Positions 7,797 through 13,429 of a stretch of DNA of 14,953 nucleotides are shown piece after piece. How positions within the stretch are numbered: position 1 is the first letter of the stretch; every line of letters starts with the position of its first letter. The stretch is from the NCBI GenBank assembly GCA_028819775.1, contig JAPPKV010000086.1, positions 1 through 14,953 on the forward strand, given 5' to 3'. Source of the stretch: Gammaproteobacteria bacterium (GTDB taxonomy: Bacteria > Pseudomonadota > Gammaproteobacteria > Pseudomonadales > Azotimanducaceae_A). The notes under the pieces are model-generated. The model was not told the origin of the DNA. It did not search any database and was given only the letters and a program-made list of their open reading frames with translations. The translations under genes were made by a program, and so were the position numbers.

Positions 7797-7993
7797 GGCT
7801 CCTCGATCTCCGCCAGCCTAACCTCGCTGAAGGACACCACACCATCGTAGTTGTCCTTCGCCGCCGCGGCGACAACATGCATCAGATCAGCTCTTGCCTC
7901 AACCTGCGACAGCCTACCGTCGCGATATGCGTCAAGGACGGCGTTGACAAACTTGTCCAATTCGTTGTGATCTTTCTCTGAGAGCTTAAGCAT
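7793..7993 (-). CDS. Small acidic helical hypothetical protein, first gene of a coupled pair
   Basis: A 66-aa, largely helical and acidic protein (LSEKDHNELDKFVNAVLDAYRD followed by LSQVEARADLMHVVAAA). No family is recognised. A strong Shine-Dalgarno, GAGGAACAG in transcript sense, precedes ATG 7993 with good spacing. It overlaps the 71-aa gene by 4 nt. Position directly after the integrase suggests an accessory or regulatory protein of the element, but no function can be stated. Confidence 0.65.
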   Translation of the reverse strand: MLKLSEKDHNELDKFVNAVLDAYRDGRLSQVEARADLMHVVAAAAKDNYDGVVSFSEVRLAEIEEP

Positions 7994-8022
7994 CTGTTCC
8001 TCAGGCGTACGTTTCGCGCAAG

Positions 8023-8042
8023 TCTACCGCACGCGGTCTACA
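8023..8042. promoter_or_regulatory. GTCTAC direct repeat around inverted repeat ACCGC-AC-GCGGT
   Basis: GTCTAC occurs at 8023-8028 and 8037-8042 in near register with a 5-bp inverted repeat (8027-8031 and 8034-8038). It lies about 30-50 bp upstream of the 66-aa gene start, where a promoter would be. On the minus strand it contains TAGACT, a possible -10 hexamer, but no good -35 is seen. Operator function is a weak inference. Confidence 0.25.
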
Positions 8043-8162
8043 AAGAGCTCGCCTTGGCACACGTCACCAGTAACCACAGTGGGCGGCGCCCCTGCGTAGT
8101 CGGCCTTCATTCACAAGCGCTACCCGCCACTGGTGGATCACTGGGCCGCCACATCGAAACTG

Positions 8163-9404
8163 TTAGTTCGAGCGCAATCCCTCACTAAACGCTTCCGGAT
8201 CGAAATCGAGCCACGGCGGTCGCTTAATCTTGAACCGCGCGCGTCGCACGTCGATCTTCTTTTTCGGCTTCGAGTCGAAGACCAACTGCTCCACGATGAA
8301 AAGCGCCGCGCCGTACGCCTTGGCCGCCGCCGCCAGGGCCATGTCACCTCCGTACCGGATCCGGCTCGCCTTCTTTCCCGACGGCACCAGCGCAAGCCTT
8401 CCTCGATCAATCGGCCGCGCTCCCAGTTCCTCTGCCAGCGTCGCTAACTCATAGAGATCGTGGGTGTGGGTTGCCTGCTGCCCCATTCTCGCGACAAAAG
8501 CCTTAAGCGCCTTCTCAGTCGCCTGCGACGCGAGCCAGGCGGAAGATCGGAGGCCGGCGTCATCACGGTCGCACAGGCTCCGGGCACTCGCTTGGAGATC
8601 CGCCCGCACCGACTTTGCCAATGCCGCAATCGCGATGTTTTCCTCCGACTCCAGCAACCAGACCCCAAACCCAATGCTCCGAACCAGATTCGCGGTATGC
8701 AGCGCCGATTGACGAGCATCTTCCAGTTCCCGACCCGTAAGGCCGGCAACCACCCCTTGTTGCTGAATCCAGTCAAGAGGGTTCTCCTCAGGCTGGACCG
8801 CCGCTGGAAACCCGACCCACACATAGGACGGGTCATCGTCGGTTGTGTGGAATCGCCTGGGTACCCTCATGACGAACGGCGTACCGTGCACGAGCACCGC
8901 GGCAACGAACCCGGCCGCGTCATCCTGCGCCGCCTCACCATAGCGTTGGCGATACCATTCCGTCAGGATCACGAGGAATCGGCCGTACGCGTCGCTGAGC
9001 ATGAATGCCCGGTAGTCCGAGACTTCGAGCATCGTGGCCCGAACCAGTTCGAACGCCCTTTCGACTCGTGCGGAAATCGGTACGTTGGCTTCGCTGAGTG
9101 CTTCGTCAATCGCGGGAAGCGCCTCGTCAAGCGCAGCCGCCACCGACCTCCACGGGTCTTGTTCGTCATTTTCGCAGTCCGCTGCCTCTTCGATAAGCAC
9201 GTAGACTCCTCTCTCGCGTCGCGCGAAGAGCACACTGTTATTGTGTTCAGCGGCGTAGCCTTCGCAGTGCTTCGGCAGGAAGGCCTTGTAAGTCCCCTCG
9301 GGCCATCCCGGACACGCCGCCCGAAGATCCTTCAGGGAAAAACACCTCGGCAACTCGCCCTGCCTGCGTGCATCGCGAATCTCCGCGATTCGTTTCCTTT
9401 CCAT
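8163..9404 (-). CDS. HEPN-domain protein with N-terminal winged-helix-like region
   Basis: A 413-aa protein. The C-terminal part (about 285-375) looks like a HEPN domain: SSAWLASQATEKALKAFV forms the first helices, HTHDLYELATLAEEL the conserved HDL segment, then RIRYGGD and a last helix with AKAYGAALFIVEQLV. A canonical R-x4-6-H RNase motif is not obvious, so catalytic RNase activity is uncertain. Residues about 20-70 (FSLKDLRAACPGWPEGTY to FARRERGVYVL) resemble a small winged-helix-like module, and the middle is unassigned. The frame opens 33 nt earlier at a GTG (9437), but ATG 9404 has GAGGGA at good distance and is preferred. It lies 138 bp after the coupled winged-helix/HEPN gene pair on the same strand, so it may be the third gene of that operon. 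A defence or toxin role is inferred from HEPN family knowledge and the island context. Confidence 0.75.
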   Translation of the reverse strand: MERKRIAEIRDARRQGELPRCFSLKDLRAACPGWPEGTYKAFLPKHCEGYAAEHNNSVLFARRERGVYVLIEEAADCENDEQDPWRSVAAALDEALPAIDEALSEANVPISARVERAFELVRATMLEVSDYRAFMLSDAYGRFLVILTEWYRQRYGEAAQDDAAGFVAAVLVHGTPFVMRVPRRFHTTDDDPSYVWVGFPAAVQPEENPLDWIQQQGVVAGLTGRELEDARQSALHTANLVRSIGFGVWLLESEENIAIAALAKSVRADLQASARSLCDRDDAGLRSSAWLASQATEKALKAFVARMGQQATHTHDLYELATLAEELGARPIDRGRLALVPSGKKASRIRYGGDMALAAAAKAYGAALFIVEQLVFDSKPKKKIDVRRARFKIKRPPWLDFDPEAFSEGLRSN

Positions 9405-9542
9405 CGATTCCCTCAGTGCGATTCCTAGTGGTCTCACTAGCAGCCACGACTCTCAGGCAAGTGTTGGAGCCCTCGCCAGCGCGAACCGCTGCGCCTGGAT
9501 TACATGGCCTGACCTAGTCAACTCCCTTCAAAGCTCCGGGCG

Positions 9543-10427
9543 CTAGAACATCACGTGCGCCCGCTCCGAGTCGGGACTGCTACGCGGCCGGCTAACCGTG
9601 ACGCCGATGCTGCGGAATCCTGCCTCCGTATCGAACAGTTCGAGATCGCGCCGCTTGTCTATGATCGGGAGTTCCGTCTCCCCGGCATCGGGCAACGTTG
9701 CGAAGAAGGATCTGATCCGGCCATCCTCGAACACGAAGTAGTCGTACTTGTCGCGGTAGCCAGGCCCCCAGACGATCTCTAGCCGGTTTCCTTCCTCGCC
9801 CCATCCCGCCGAGTTCATCCTCACGGTAAGCCAATCCTGGTAGCGCCTTGACCTTCGCCAGCGGAGCCGCCAGCTATACGTCGACCTCCGGGCCTTTCCG
9901 TCCTCCCTGTCGATCGACCTCACGAGCTCCACGCATCCGTAGGTCACCTCGTGCATGACGTTGATGCTCACCAGCGGCATCGGCGCGCCGCTTCCCTCCT
10001 CCGTCAGAAAGTACCGCCAGTCGAAAGACCCGATGAGTTGGCCGCGCGGGTTTCTAGCACCGTCGAGATTCGCGAGGAAGTCGTCGAGCGTCGGCAGCGG
10101 AAACGACCCCATACCCCGAAAGGTGCCTAGAAAGTCGTCGTAGTACGCTCTCAACACGTTCTGCTCCTCGTCAGGTAGTTCCGCAAACAGGACGGATAGC
10201 GCGTGGGTCTTCGCCGGCTGTTTCCCTCGCACATACAACACCGCCTTCAGGCCCTGTTCGAGCAAGGAGTACCCCGCGACGACGAACCCCCAGCCCTGCG
10301 CCACTTCGTGGCCGGGAAACATGTCCGGCCTCACGGGCGTGGCCTCGTGTTTCTCCCACTCGTGCTTCAGCGCTGTCTGTAGCCACTTCCAGATGTACAT
10401 CGGCTCTTTGTAAGCTGCCTTTTCCAT
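9543..10427 (-). CDS. HEPN-like protein, coupled to upstream winged-helix gene
   Basis: A 294-aa protein. Residues about 45-85 have the HEPN-like pattern VVAGYSLLEQGLKAVLYVRGK then KTHALSVLFAELP, followed by helices around 87-125. SFDWRYFLTE (about 134-143) occupies the place of the later conserved motif, with a final helix NVMHEVTYGCVELV. No clear R-x4-6-H motif is seen. The last 120 residues are Arg/Trp-rich (WRLRWRRSRRYQDWL) and strand-like, with no family assigned. ATG 10427 overlaps the preceding gene's stop as TGATG, so translation is coupled and co-expression is expected. It may be an RNA-targeting toxin or sensor partner. HEPN identity rests on pattern recognition and should be tested by profile search. 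Confidence 0.68.
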   Translation of the reverse strand: MEKAAYKEPMYIWKWLQTALKHEWEKHEATPVRPDMFPGHEVAQGWGFVVAGYSLLEQGLKAVLYVRGKQPAKTHALSVLFAELPDEEQNVLRAYYDDFLGTFRGMGSFPLPTLDDFLANLDGARNPRGQLIGSFDWRYFLTEEGSGAPMPLVSINVMHEVTYGCVELVRSIDREDGKARRSTYSWRLRWRRSRRYQDWLTVRMNSAGWGEEGNRLEIVWGPGYRDKYDYFVFEDGRIRSFFATLPDAGETELPIIDKRRDLELFDTEAGFRSIGVTVSRPRSSPDSERAHVMF

Positions 10428-10807
10428 CAGTCGTACGCCTCCGACTCGAGCGCGATCCTGCTAGGCACCAGCCGCCACCCTTCCTCAGTGCTCTCAACTG
10501 ACGGGAGCGATGACATGCGAGTCGACACGAGCCTCGCCGGGTTCGAAGCTTGGATCATCGCGCCGAAGCGGTCCCTCAGCGACTCCACGAGCTGCGCTGG
10601 GGTCATCGGCCCGTCGGCGTGACGCAGAGCCATCTGGCACAGGGCGTCGATCTCCTTGCCGGCCACCTGCCGGTGCGGGGGTCGGCTGAACTCCTCATGG
10701 ACTTCCAGAAACGCGTCCAGTCGTTCCCGCTCCTTCTGAAGCCTGTCGATCTCTTCGCTCAGTTCCTGCCGCTTGCGGCGAACGCGGTCGATTGCTGTCT
10801 CGTCCAT
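10427..10807 (-). CDS. Coiled-coil plus winged-helix protein, first gene of HEPN operon
   Basis: A 126-aa protein. Residues 3-40 are a highly charged coiled coil (RVRRKRQELSEEIDRLQKERERL). Residues about 52-113 look like a winged helix of the HARE-HTH or related type, with ADGPMTPAQLVESLRDRFG, then NPARLVSTRMSSL and GWRLV as the wing. The frame extends to an ATG at 10849, but the likely -10 box (10842-10847) overlaps that start, and GAGG lies before ATG 10807, so the shorter form is chosen. It shares a TGATG junction with the downstream HEPN-like gene. It could be a DNA-binding autorepressor/antitoxin or an adaptor for the HEPN protein; the inverted repeat in its own promoter would suit autoregulation. 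Confidence 0.72.
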   Translation of the reverse strand: MDETAIDRVRRKRQELSEEIDRLQKERERLDAFLEVHEEFSRPPHRQVAGKEIDALCQMALRHADGPMTPAQLVESLRDRFGAMIQASNPARLVSTRMSSLPSVESTEEGWRLVPSRIALESEAYD

Positions 10808-10841
10808 CTGACGTCTGCCTCGTTTATTGCGCACCCATTCC

Positions 10842-10871
10842 AGTATCAAGCAAACTAATTGTCTACGTCAA
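10842..10871 (-). promoter_or_regulatory. Sigma70-type promoter of the winged-helix/HEPN operon
   Basis: On the minus strand TTGACG (10871-10866) and GATACT (10847-10842) are separated by 18 bp, matching the consensus at 5/6 and 4/6 positions. Transcription would start near 10835, leaving a leader of about 28 nt before ATG 10807. The -35 box lies inside one arm of the inverted repeat at 10867-10893. Confidence 0.5.
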
Positions 10872-10893
10872 GATGATCTAGGCCTATCTTGAC
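10867..10893. promoter_or_regulatory. Inverted repeat GTCAAGAT-N11-ATCTTGAC, likely operator in divergent promoter
   Basis: Two perfect 8-bp arms (10867-10874 and 10886-10893) flank an 11-bp spacer that itself contains the palindrome AGGCCT. The left arm covers the -35 box of the minus-strand operon, so a bound protein would block that promoter. It also lies between the divergent winged-helix and AbiJ-like genes. The coiled-coil/winged-helix protein is the natural candidate to bind it (inference). Confidence 0.55.
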
Positions 10894-10971
10894 TGTATCC
10901 TTGACACTTGTCGTTGTGCTCGCCATCATTGCCGGCCGATTCGAGGACAGTCCAAACAAGGATCTCGCCAG

Positions 10972-11769
10972 ATGCACCAACGCTTCTCAGACCGCCACGG
11001 CTATCGGCCAACCGCGAAGCCGATCACTGTCCGCGAGGACGCACCGGCCGACCTTCGGGGCGCGATCACGATGATCGCCGAGGGCGTTGGCATGGAGCCG
11101 CGCGCCATGCGTCAGGTCATCTGCCAGGTCCTGCTGAAACAGCCCGACCCCAACAACTGGTCGGCGTACCCGAACGTATGGAATGAAGTCGTCTGGCTCT
11201 TAGAAGATGCCCCCTGGTACAAGGTCTACGACATTGCCGAGGCGCTCTATGCCGAACTCGGTGCTAAACGACCTTGGGAGCCGCAGCCCGCCGACGACTT
11301 CGAGAGGCGTCTCAACGACTTCTTGGTCGAGAACGGCATCGGCTGGGAACTCCGGGACGGCCAGATCACCCACCGGGGGTCTGACGCGTTCGCCAAGAGC
11401 ACGCACGAGGTCCCCGAACGCCTGGACGACACTGGTCTCCAACGCGTAGCGAACGAAATGCGCGAAGCTCTGCGCGACATCTCGCGGCGCCCGGAGCCCG
11501 ACATTACTGGCGCCATTCAACACGCGATGGCCGCACTGGAAGCGACCGCCCGCGAGGCGACAGGTCAATCCAACCCAACACTGGGGAAGCTCGTGTCCCT
11601 CCTCGATCTACCCCCGCCGCTTGACCAAGCCGTTCACAAGCTCTGGGGTTACGCGTCGGACCGTGGCCGCCACATCCGCGAGGAACAGTTGGTTGGTTAT
11701 GCCGAGGCGGAATTGATCGTCACCGTGGCGGGGTCCCTGTGCGCGTTCCTCGCCTCGCGGATTCCCTGA
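10972..11769 (+). CDS. AbiJ-like abortive-infection protein (AbiJ N-terminal domain plus C-terminal HEPN-like region)
   Basis: A 265-aa protein beginning RFSDRHGYRP, the typical opening of AbiJ N-terminal-domain proteins. It continues with DLRGAITMI, WNEVVWLLEDAPWYKVYDIAEALY and an FERRLNDFLVENGIGWEL segment. The C-terminal part (about 177-262) has DITGAIQHAMAALEATAREATG, NPTLGKLVSLLDLPPPLDQAVHKLWGYASD and AEAELIVTVAGSLCAFL, the conserved pattern of the AbiJ-type HEPN-like tail. The usual IRHG-type segment is here GRHIREEQ (about 232-239), so the Arg-His element is kept in altered form. Such proteins are linked to phage abortive infection. AAGGA precedes ATG 10972 by about 9 nt. It is divergent from the winged-helix/HEPN operon and shares its control region. 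Confidence 0.78.
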   Translation: MHQRFSDRHGYRPTAKPITVREDAPADLRGAITMIAEGVGMEPRAMRQVICQVLLKQPDPNNWSAYPNVWNEVVWLLEDAPWYKVYDIAEALYAELGAKRPWEPQPADDFERRLNDFLVENGIGWELRDGQITHRGSDAFAKSTHEVPERLDDTGLQRVANEMREALRDISRRPEPDITGAIQHAMAALEATAREATGQSNPTLGKLVSLLDLPPPLDQAVHKLWGYASDRGRHIREEQLVGYAEAELIVTVAGSLCAFLASRIP

Positions 11770-11832
11770 CCCACCTCGACGACTCCCAGCGTCTAGACGT
11801 CCTATCGGGGCGTTGCCTTCGGCCGGGCCCTA

Positions 11833-11871
11833 TCCGCCTTCGGCGGACCGAGCCCGCCAGGGCGGTCTCGG
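11833..11871 (+). terminator. Two adjacent hairpins after the AbiJ-like gene, terminator-like without U-tract
   Basis: TCCGCC/GGCGGA (11833-11847) forms a stem closed by a C(UUCG)G tetraloop. Immediately after it, 11848-11858 pairs with 11861-11871 at 10 of 11 positions. They begin 64 nt after the stop at 11769. There is no T-run, so classical intrinsic termination is not assured; RNA-end stabilisation or a DNA-level role is possible. Confidence 0.4.
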
Positions 11872-12144
11872 CCCATTCGGGTGACGGTCCCTAACGCTTC
11901 CGCCCTCCAGGCGGGTGCGACCGCTGTTACAGCGCCACTTAACCATCGCAACCCTCCCAGACTGCGGTCGCTGGTCTCCGCCCAGCAACACGCAAGCTGC
12001 GCACGCCACCAAGGCGCGCAAGAAGTCGCTCGGGATGCTCCTTTTCCCGGTTTTCGCTCAAGTGTCGCTGAACCGGACAACGTCTTTCGGTAACGACAAA
12101 CAAGAGCGTCCGTCGGATTCCGGTGCAGCGTGCCACGCGTACTC

Positions 12145-12206
12145 GCCCGGTCAACCGGGCCGGTTCTCCGCTGCGCTCCGACCTCGCTGGCGCGAGGTGA
12201 CCGGGC
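12145..12206 (+). repeat. Nested alternative inverted repeats upstream of the zinc-ribbon gene
   Basis: GCCCGGT-CA-ACCGGGC (12145-12160) is a 7-bp palindrome with a 2-nt spacer. GCCCGGTCA (12145-12153) can alternatively pair with TGACCGGGC (12198-12206). The hairpin ACCTCG-N6-CGAGGT (12181-12198) lies just inside that pairing. Two mutually exclusive folds 67-130 bp before a start codon are compatible with a switch-like leader or an origin; neither is proven. Confidence 0.4.
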
Positions 12207-12272
12207 TGCGCGCGCGTGCCGCCCGTTCGGGACCGACGCACACCGCGTCGCAACCCCGAAACGGAGAACGAC

Positions 12273-12812
12273 ATGGACCTTCAGACCCTTATCGCCCAGT
12301 GGAGCGGCAGGCTCCCGCCGGGTTTCGTGCCGCAGGCCGTCCTGCGCGACGAGCCGGAGGAGTGCTCGCAGCCGCGCTGCAAACGCAAGCGCGCGCGCAA
12401 GCCCGGCGGCGGCTGGTACGCGAGCTGCCAGCCGTGCCTCGACCGCCGGGCCGCGAGTTGCCGCAGAAGGCGCGCGGCTCTCGTCGCGGAAGGCGGCTGC
12501 CGACGCTGCTCGTACCGGAAGAGGCTGGAGGGCGACTTCCTCTGCGGGCGGTGCCGCGAGGACCGCGACATCGAGCGCGGGCAGAAGCGCCAGGACGCCC
12601 TCGACGCGGCGGCGATCGACGAGTTCGCCGCCAAGCCCGACAGGGTGCACGAGCCCTCCAACCTCGACTGCGGAGTCAGCCCGTGGAACGCCAGACCGAA
12701 GCCCGAGCCGAGCGCCGCGTACTGGTCGCCTTTGCCCGATCCCGAGCCGAAGTCCGAGCAGTTGTGGCGACACTCGCTGGACGACAAGGGCTGGCGCGTG
12801 AGCCGCCACTGA
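12273..12812 (+). CDS. Cys-rich zinc-ribbon-like protein of unknown function
   Basis: A 179-aa basic protein. Four Cys pairs stand out: C31/C36, C52/C55, C76/C79 and C91/C94, with an extra C63. They suggest two tandem zinc-binding ribbons (CSQPRC to SCQPC, then CRRC to CGRC), separated by an Arg-rich helix. The tail from about 115 is Pro-rich and probably unstructured. No enzymatic motif (for example HNH) is visible. ATG 12273 is chosen because GGAGAACGAC gives a proper Shine-Dalgarno; an upstream in-frame ATG at 12216 lacks one. Composition and its place between two structured non-coding stretches suggest a nucleic-acid-binding protein of a mobile-element backbone. I do not recognise the family. 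Confidence 0.68.
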   Translation: MDLQTLIAQWSGRLPPGFVPQAVLRDEPEECSQPRCKRKRARKPGGGWYASCQPCLDRRAASCRRRRAALVAEGGCRRCSYRKRLEGDFLCGRCREDRDIERGQKRQDALDAAAIDEFAAKPDRVHEPSNLDCGVSPWNARPKPEPSAAYWSPLPDPEPKSEQLWRHSLDDKGWRVSRH

Positions 12813-12829
12813 CCGTTTCTCTCCACCGT

Positions 12830-12861
12830 CGAGGCGCGTCGGCTTCGGTCGGCGCGCCTCG
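12830..12861 (+). terminator. 14-bp hairpin with UUCG tetraloop after the zinc-ribbon gene
   Basis: 12830-12843 pairs with 12848-12861 around a C(UUCG)G loop, with only two G-U wobbles. It starts 18 nt after the stop at 12812. No T-tract follows, so it may act as a Rho-dependent or stabilising 3' structure rather than a classical intrinsic terminator. Confidence 0.5.
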
Positions 12862-12906
12862 GCCTCCCAAGCGCTCTCAGAGGCCGCTCCCGGCGCGTTG
12901 CGGGCT

Positions 12907-12947
12907 GTCAAGGGCGACGGACACCGTCGGCGCAGCGCACCCTTGAC
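12907..12947. repeat. Nested inverted repeat GTCAAGGG ... CCCTTGAC with inner hairpin
   Basis: Outer arms of 8 bp (12907-12914 and 12940-12947) enclose a perfect 6-bp hairpin, CGACGG-ACA-CCGTCG (12915-12929). The geometry, an arm pair plus an inner hairpin, resembles sites used by relaxases, replication initiators or recombinases, though no specific family site is recognised. Confidence 0.45.
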
Positions 12948-13051
12948 GGGCCGCCATGCGCCGCCACGCTCACCAGCGGGATGGTGTCCGCGCCACCGGG
13001 CGGCAGAACGCGCCGTGGTGCGCCAGAGAGACCCGCACGGTTTCATTATCC

Positions 13052-13065
13052 TATTGATAAATAAT
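13052..13065. repeat. 14-bp AT-rich repeat TATTGATAAATAAT, copy 2
   Basis: Identical in the same orientation to 6273-6286. Here it overlaps ATAAAT-N5-ATTTAT (6-bp inverted arms) in an AT-rich island within very GC-rich DNA, about 100 bp upstream of the small HTH gene. Confidence 0.5.
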
Positions 13066-13165
13066 GGATTTATTTGCCTTTCCGCCCCCGGATGGCTTAC
13101 GATCCATCCATGCGCTTCCCCTCCATCCCCACCGCAGCCGGCAAGCCGCTTCCGCGGCCTAGCCG

Positions 13166-13420
13166 ATGACAGATCGCTTGTCACGCCAGCACGACAGACC
13201 ATCACTTGACGCCGCCGCCGAGGTCGCGCACCTGAAGGCCGATACCCGGGCCCGGCGTCGCCGCCGCCGCGCTCCCTCGCGCCTCGACCGCCACACGCAC
13301 GAACTGCTCGCGCTGTACGACGCGGGCGCCACCGTCGCCGAGTTGCAGCGCTGGCTCGCGGCGCGGCGCGTGCGCGTCCACCAGACCACCGTCGGCCGCT
13401 GGCTGCGCCGCTGCGGCTGA
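13166..13420 (+). CDS. Small HTH DNA-binding protein
   Basis: An 84-aa, Arg-rich protein. Residues about 40-82 read as a helix-turn-helix, LDRHTHELLALYDAGATVAELQRWLAARR then TTVGRWLRRCG, the AGATVAEL/WL pattern seen in small plasmid and element regulators. The N-terminal 38 residues are basic and probably flexible. No clear Shine-Dalgarno is seen; ATG 13166 overlaps the stop of a 25-codon upstream frame, which may couple it. It is followed 9 bp later by the second tyrosine recombinase and may control it or act as a directionality factor (inference). Confidence 0.65.
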   Translation: MTDRLSRQHDRPSLDAAAEVAHLKADTRARRRRRRAPSRLDRHTHELLALYDAGATVAELQRWLAARRVRVHQTTVGRWLRRCG

Positions 13421-13429
13421 ACGCTCCCT

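Larger units (their letters stand above)
11770..12272. other. 503-bp structured non-coding region
   Basis: No convincing gene is seen; frames crossing it on both strands show no domain and read as shadows. It holds two adjacent hairpins after the AbiJ-like gene (11833-11847 and 11848-11871). It also has a palindrome at 12145-12160 whose left arm can instead pair with 12198-12206, enclosing the hairpin 12181-12198. The density of inverted repeats suggests a replication or transfer origin, a structured leader RNA or a recombination site. Confidence 0.5.
12813..13165. other. 353-bp intergenic region with strong hairpins and an AT-rich island
   Basis: It contains a terminator-like hairpin (12830-12861), a nested inverted repeat (12907-12947), and then an abrupt AT-rich island around 13041-13080 with the 14-bp repeat (13052-13065). 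Two tiny frames end here, 13064-13162 (32 codons) and 13092-13169 (25 codons, stop overlapping ATG 13166); neither shows a Shine-Dalgarno or domain. Promoter elements for the downstream gene set are probably in the AT-rich part. Confidence 0.5.

Noticed and set aside
8460..9428. 322-codon frame antisense to the HEPN gene
   Set aside because: Shadow frame; the minus-strand frame has a Shine-Dalgarno and a HEPN-like pattern.
13064..13169. Two tiny frames (32 and 25 codons) before the small HTH gene
   Set aside because: No Shine-Dalgarno and no conserved features; the second overlaps ATG 13166 and could be a leader peptide, but support is too weak to call a gene.
11802..13205. 467-codon minus-strand frame and 343-codon plus-strand frame across the structured region
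   Set aside because: Low-complexity Arg/Ala/Pro composition, overlap with hairpins and with the Cys-rich gene, no domain.
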